Source: JBLNBN01 sp050260015
Lineage (GTDB): Bacteria > Bacteroidota > Ignavibacteria > Kapaibacteriales > UBA2268
Length of the DNA: 64,000 nucleotides
Assembly (NCBI GenBank): GCA_050260015.1
Contig: JBLNBN010000047.1
Span: 31,908-95,907 of the forward strand
Direction: 5' to 3'
Below the pieces are notes generated by a model. The model made no database searches, had not been told where the DNA came from, and saw nothing but the letters and a program-made list of their open reading frames with translations. The position numbers and the translations under genes were made by a program. Shown here in pieces: positions 63,064 through 64,000 of the stretch (within the stretch, counting starts at the first letter, position 1; each line of letters begins with the position of its first letter).

Positions 63064-64000
63064 ATGGAAAGAAAAGGTATTAAAGGTTACCTCCCCTCGG
63101 AGCTTGAAGAATTGGTAAAATCCCTCGGGTTTGAAAAGTACCGCGCCGCGCAGCTTTGGCGCGAGATCTACGTTCACCGCAGGCGTCACTTCGACGATAT
63201 GATTACTTTGCCGTCGGAACTTCGGAATAAACTCAAGGAAGGCAATCGCGTGCTCACGATGGACGTCGAGCGCATTAAGAAATCTATAGACGGCTCGATT
63301 AAATTTCTCTTCGGGCTAATGGACGGCAGGAAGGTAGAATCCGTCTATATGCCCTACTACGACGAAGCTGGAGAGGAGACGGAGCGCACGACGCTCTGCA
63401 TCTCCACTATGGCCGGCTGCCCGGTAGGCTGCGCCTTTTGCGCGACCGGGGCGCTGGGCTTTCAAAGAAATTTAAACCCGGCTGAAATAGTCGACCAGAT
63501 ACTCAAGGTCGAAATGAACCTAAACGTGAAGGTCTCGAACGTGGTGCTAATGGGTATGGGCGAGCCGCTGCTCAATTACGAGAACGTTTTGAAAGCGCTG
63601 AAGATAATGACCCATCCCGACGCTAAGCTGATATCGAGAAAGAGAATAACGCTTTCCACGAGCGGGATAGCGCCGCGCATCAAGCAATTGGCCGGCGAAA
63701 GCATAGCCGTCAAGCTTGCGCTCTCGCTGCACGCGACGACCGACGAGCTTCGAAAGAAAATGATGCCTATAGCGAACGCTTACCCTCTAAAAAAGCTCCT
63801 GGAGTCGATTGATTATTATTATCAAAAGACGAAGATGCCTATAACCTATGAATATATAGTCTTCGAAGGGCTGAACGACACCGTCGAGGACGTAAAAAGG
63901 CTTGCGCGCATAGCCCGCCGGGTCCCTTCGAAAATAAACCTGATACCGTACAACGACATATCCTTCGCCCTTCCCCAGGGGTTCTCCCAGGCGCTGAAAC
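63064..64000 (+). CDS. rlmN: 23S rRNA (adenine-2503-C2)-methyltransferase RlmN (3' end cut)
   Basis: Radical SAM methyltransferase acting on A2503 of 23S rRNA and A37 of some tRNAs. The frame from ATG 63064 runs to the window end (312 codons of an expected 345-390). N-terminal MERKGIKGYLPSELEELVKS and YRAAQLWREIYVHR match the family; the cluster motif is AGCPVGCAFCATG (CX3CX2C), followed by EIVDQIL, VVLMGMGEPLLNYENV, STSGIAPRI, LALSLHATTDELR and the FEGLND loop. The C-terminal resolving Cys is beyond the edge. Confidence 0.95.
   Translation, partial: MERKGIKGYLPSELEELVKSLGFEKYRAAQLWREIYVHRRRHFDDMITLPSELRNKLKEGNRVLTMDVERIKKSIDGSIKFLFGLMDGRKVESVYMPYYDEAGEETERTTLCISTMAGCPVGCAFCATGALGFQRNLNPAEIVDQILKVEMNLNVKVSNVVLMGMGEPLLNYENVLKALKIMTHPDAKLISRKRITLSTSGIAPRIKQLAGESIAVKLALSLHATTDELRKKMMPIANAYPLKKLLESIDYYYQKTKMPITYEYIVFEGLNDTVEDVKRLARIARRVPSKINLIPYNDISFALPQGFSQALK

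Overview
The window looks like chromosomal DNA from an uncultured-type member of the Bacteroidota/Chlorobiota (FCB) group, most plausibly near the Ignavibacteria/Kapabacteria. Four observations point there: a type IX secretion locus (two PorU-like sortases followed by PorV); several exported proteins ending in the T9SS/Por C-terminal sorting domain (a 'YPNP' stretch followed by a beta-rich tail); LpxB, OmpA-like and SecA/SecG genes of a Gram-negative cell; and promoters of the TTTG-N19-TAnnTTTG type, best seen in front of tRNA-Phe. The lineage below phylum level is inference. No phage, transposase or CRISPR array was seen.

Layout. 1-4.2 kb: a leftward cyanophycin operon (cphB-iaaA-cphA, the synthetase running off the window edge). 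4.3-9.9 kb: a T9SS-exported protein, an SDR with a substituted catalytic Tyr, an OmpA-family protein, a DHODH-like flavoenzyme and a PlsC-type acyltransferase. 10.0-12.5 kb: tRNA-Phe, then an AT-rich pair (Mrr-type endonuclease and a HEPN protein) that looks like a small acquired defence islet. 12.6-23.2 kb: lipoproteins, a UbiA prenyltransferase, a methyltransferase, an unrecognised two-gene unit (one protein with a phosphatase-like loop lacking its Cys), membrane proteins and an XRE regulator, separated by repeat-rich DNA. 23.3-28.9 kb: one giant (about 1869 aa) T9SS-exported protein. 30.2-34.7 kb: ABC exporter of the NatAB type overlapping lpxB, and a GNAT-like protein. 34.7-43.3 kb: two subtilases, a VWA protein and a DUF488 gene broken by a frameshift. 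44.1-46.5 kb: secG, then a tight three-gene unit of a 57-aa lipoprotein, a 172-aa protein and a radical SAM/SPASM enzyme. 47.1-56.6 kb: porU-porU-porV. 56.6-64 kb: secA, an S9 peptidase, a lipoprotein and rlmN (cut by the window end).

The intergenic DNA is unusual. A roughly 225-bp element with three small palindromes at fixed spacing (50 and 127 bases between palindrome starts) occurs four times, plus a fifth copy of its 164-bp core. At least five other repeat families fill the gaps at 13.8, 18.5-18.9, 21.3-22.7, 29.0-30.1, 39.8-40.4, 43.4-43.9 and 46.6-46.8 kb.

The strongest candidates for under-described biology are the radical SAM/small-protein unit (44675-46456), the fixed-architecture repeat family, the Mrr-HEPN pair and the duplicated PorU. 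All functional calls rest on reading motifs by eye; no database search was run.
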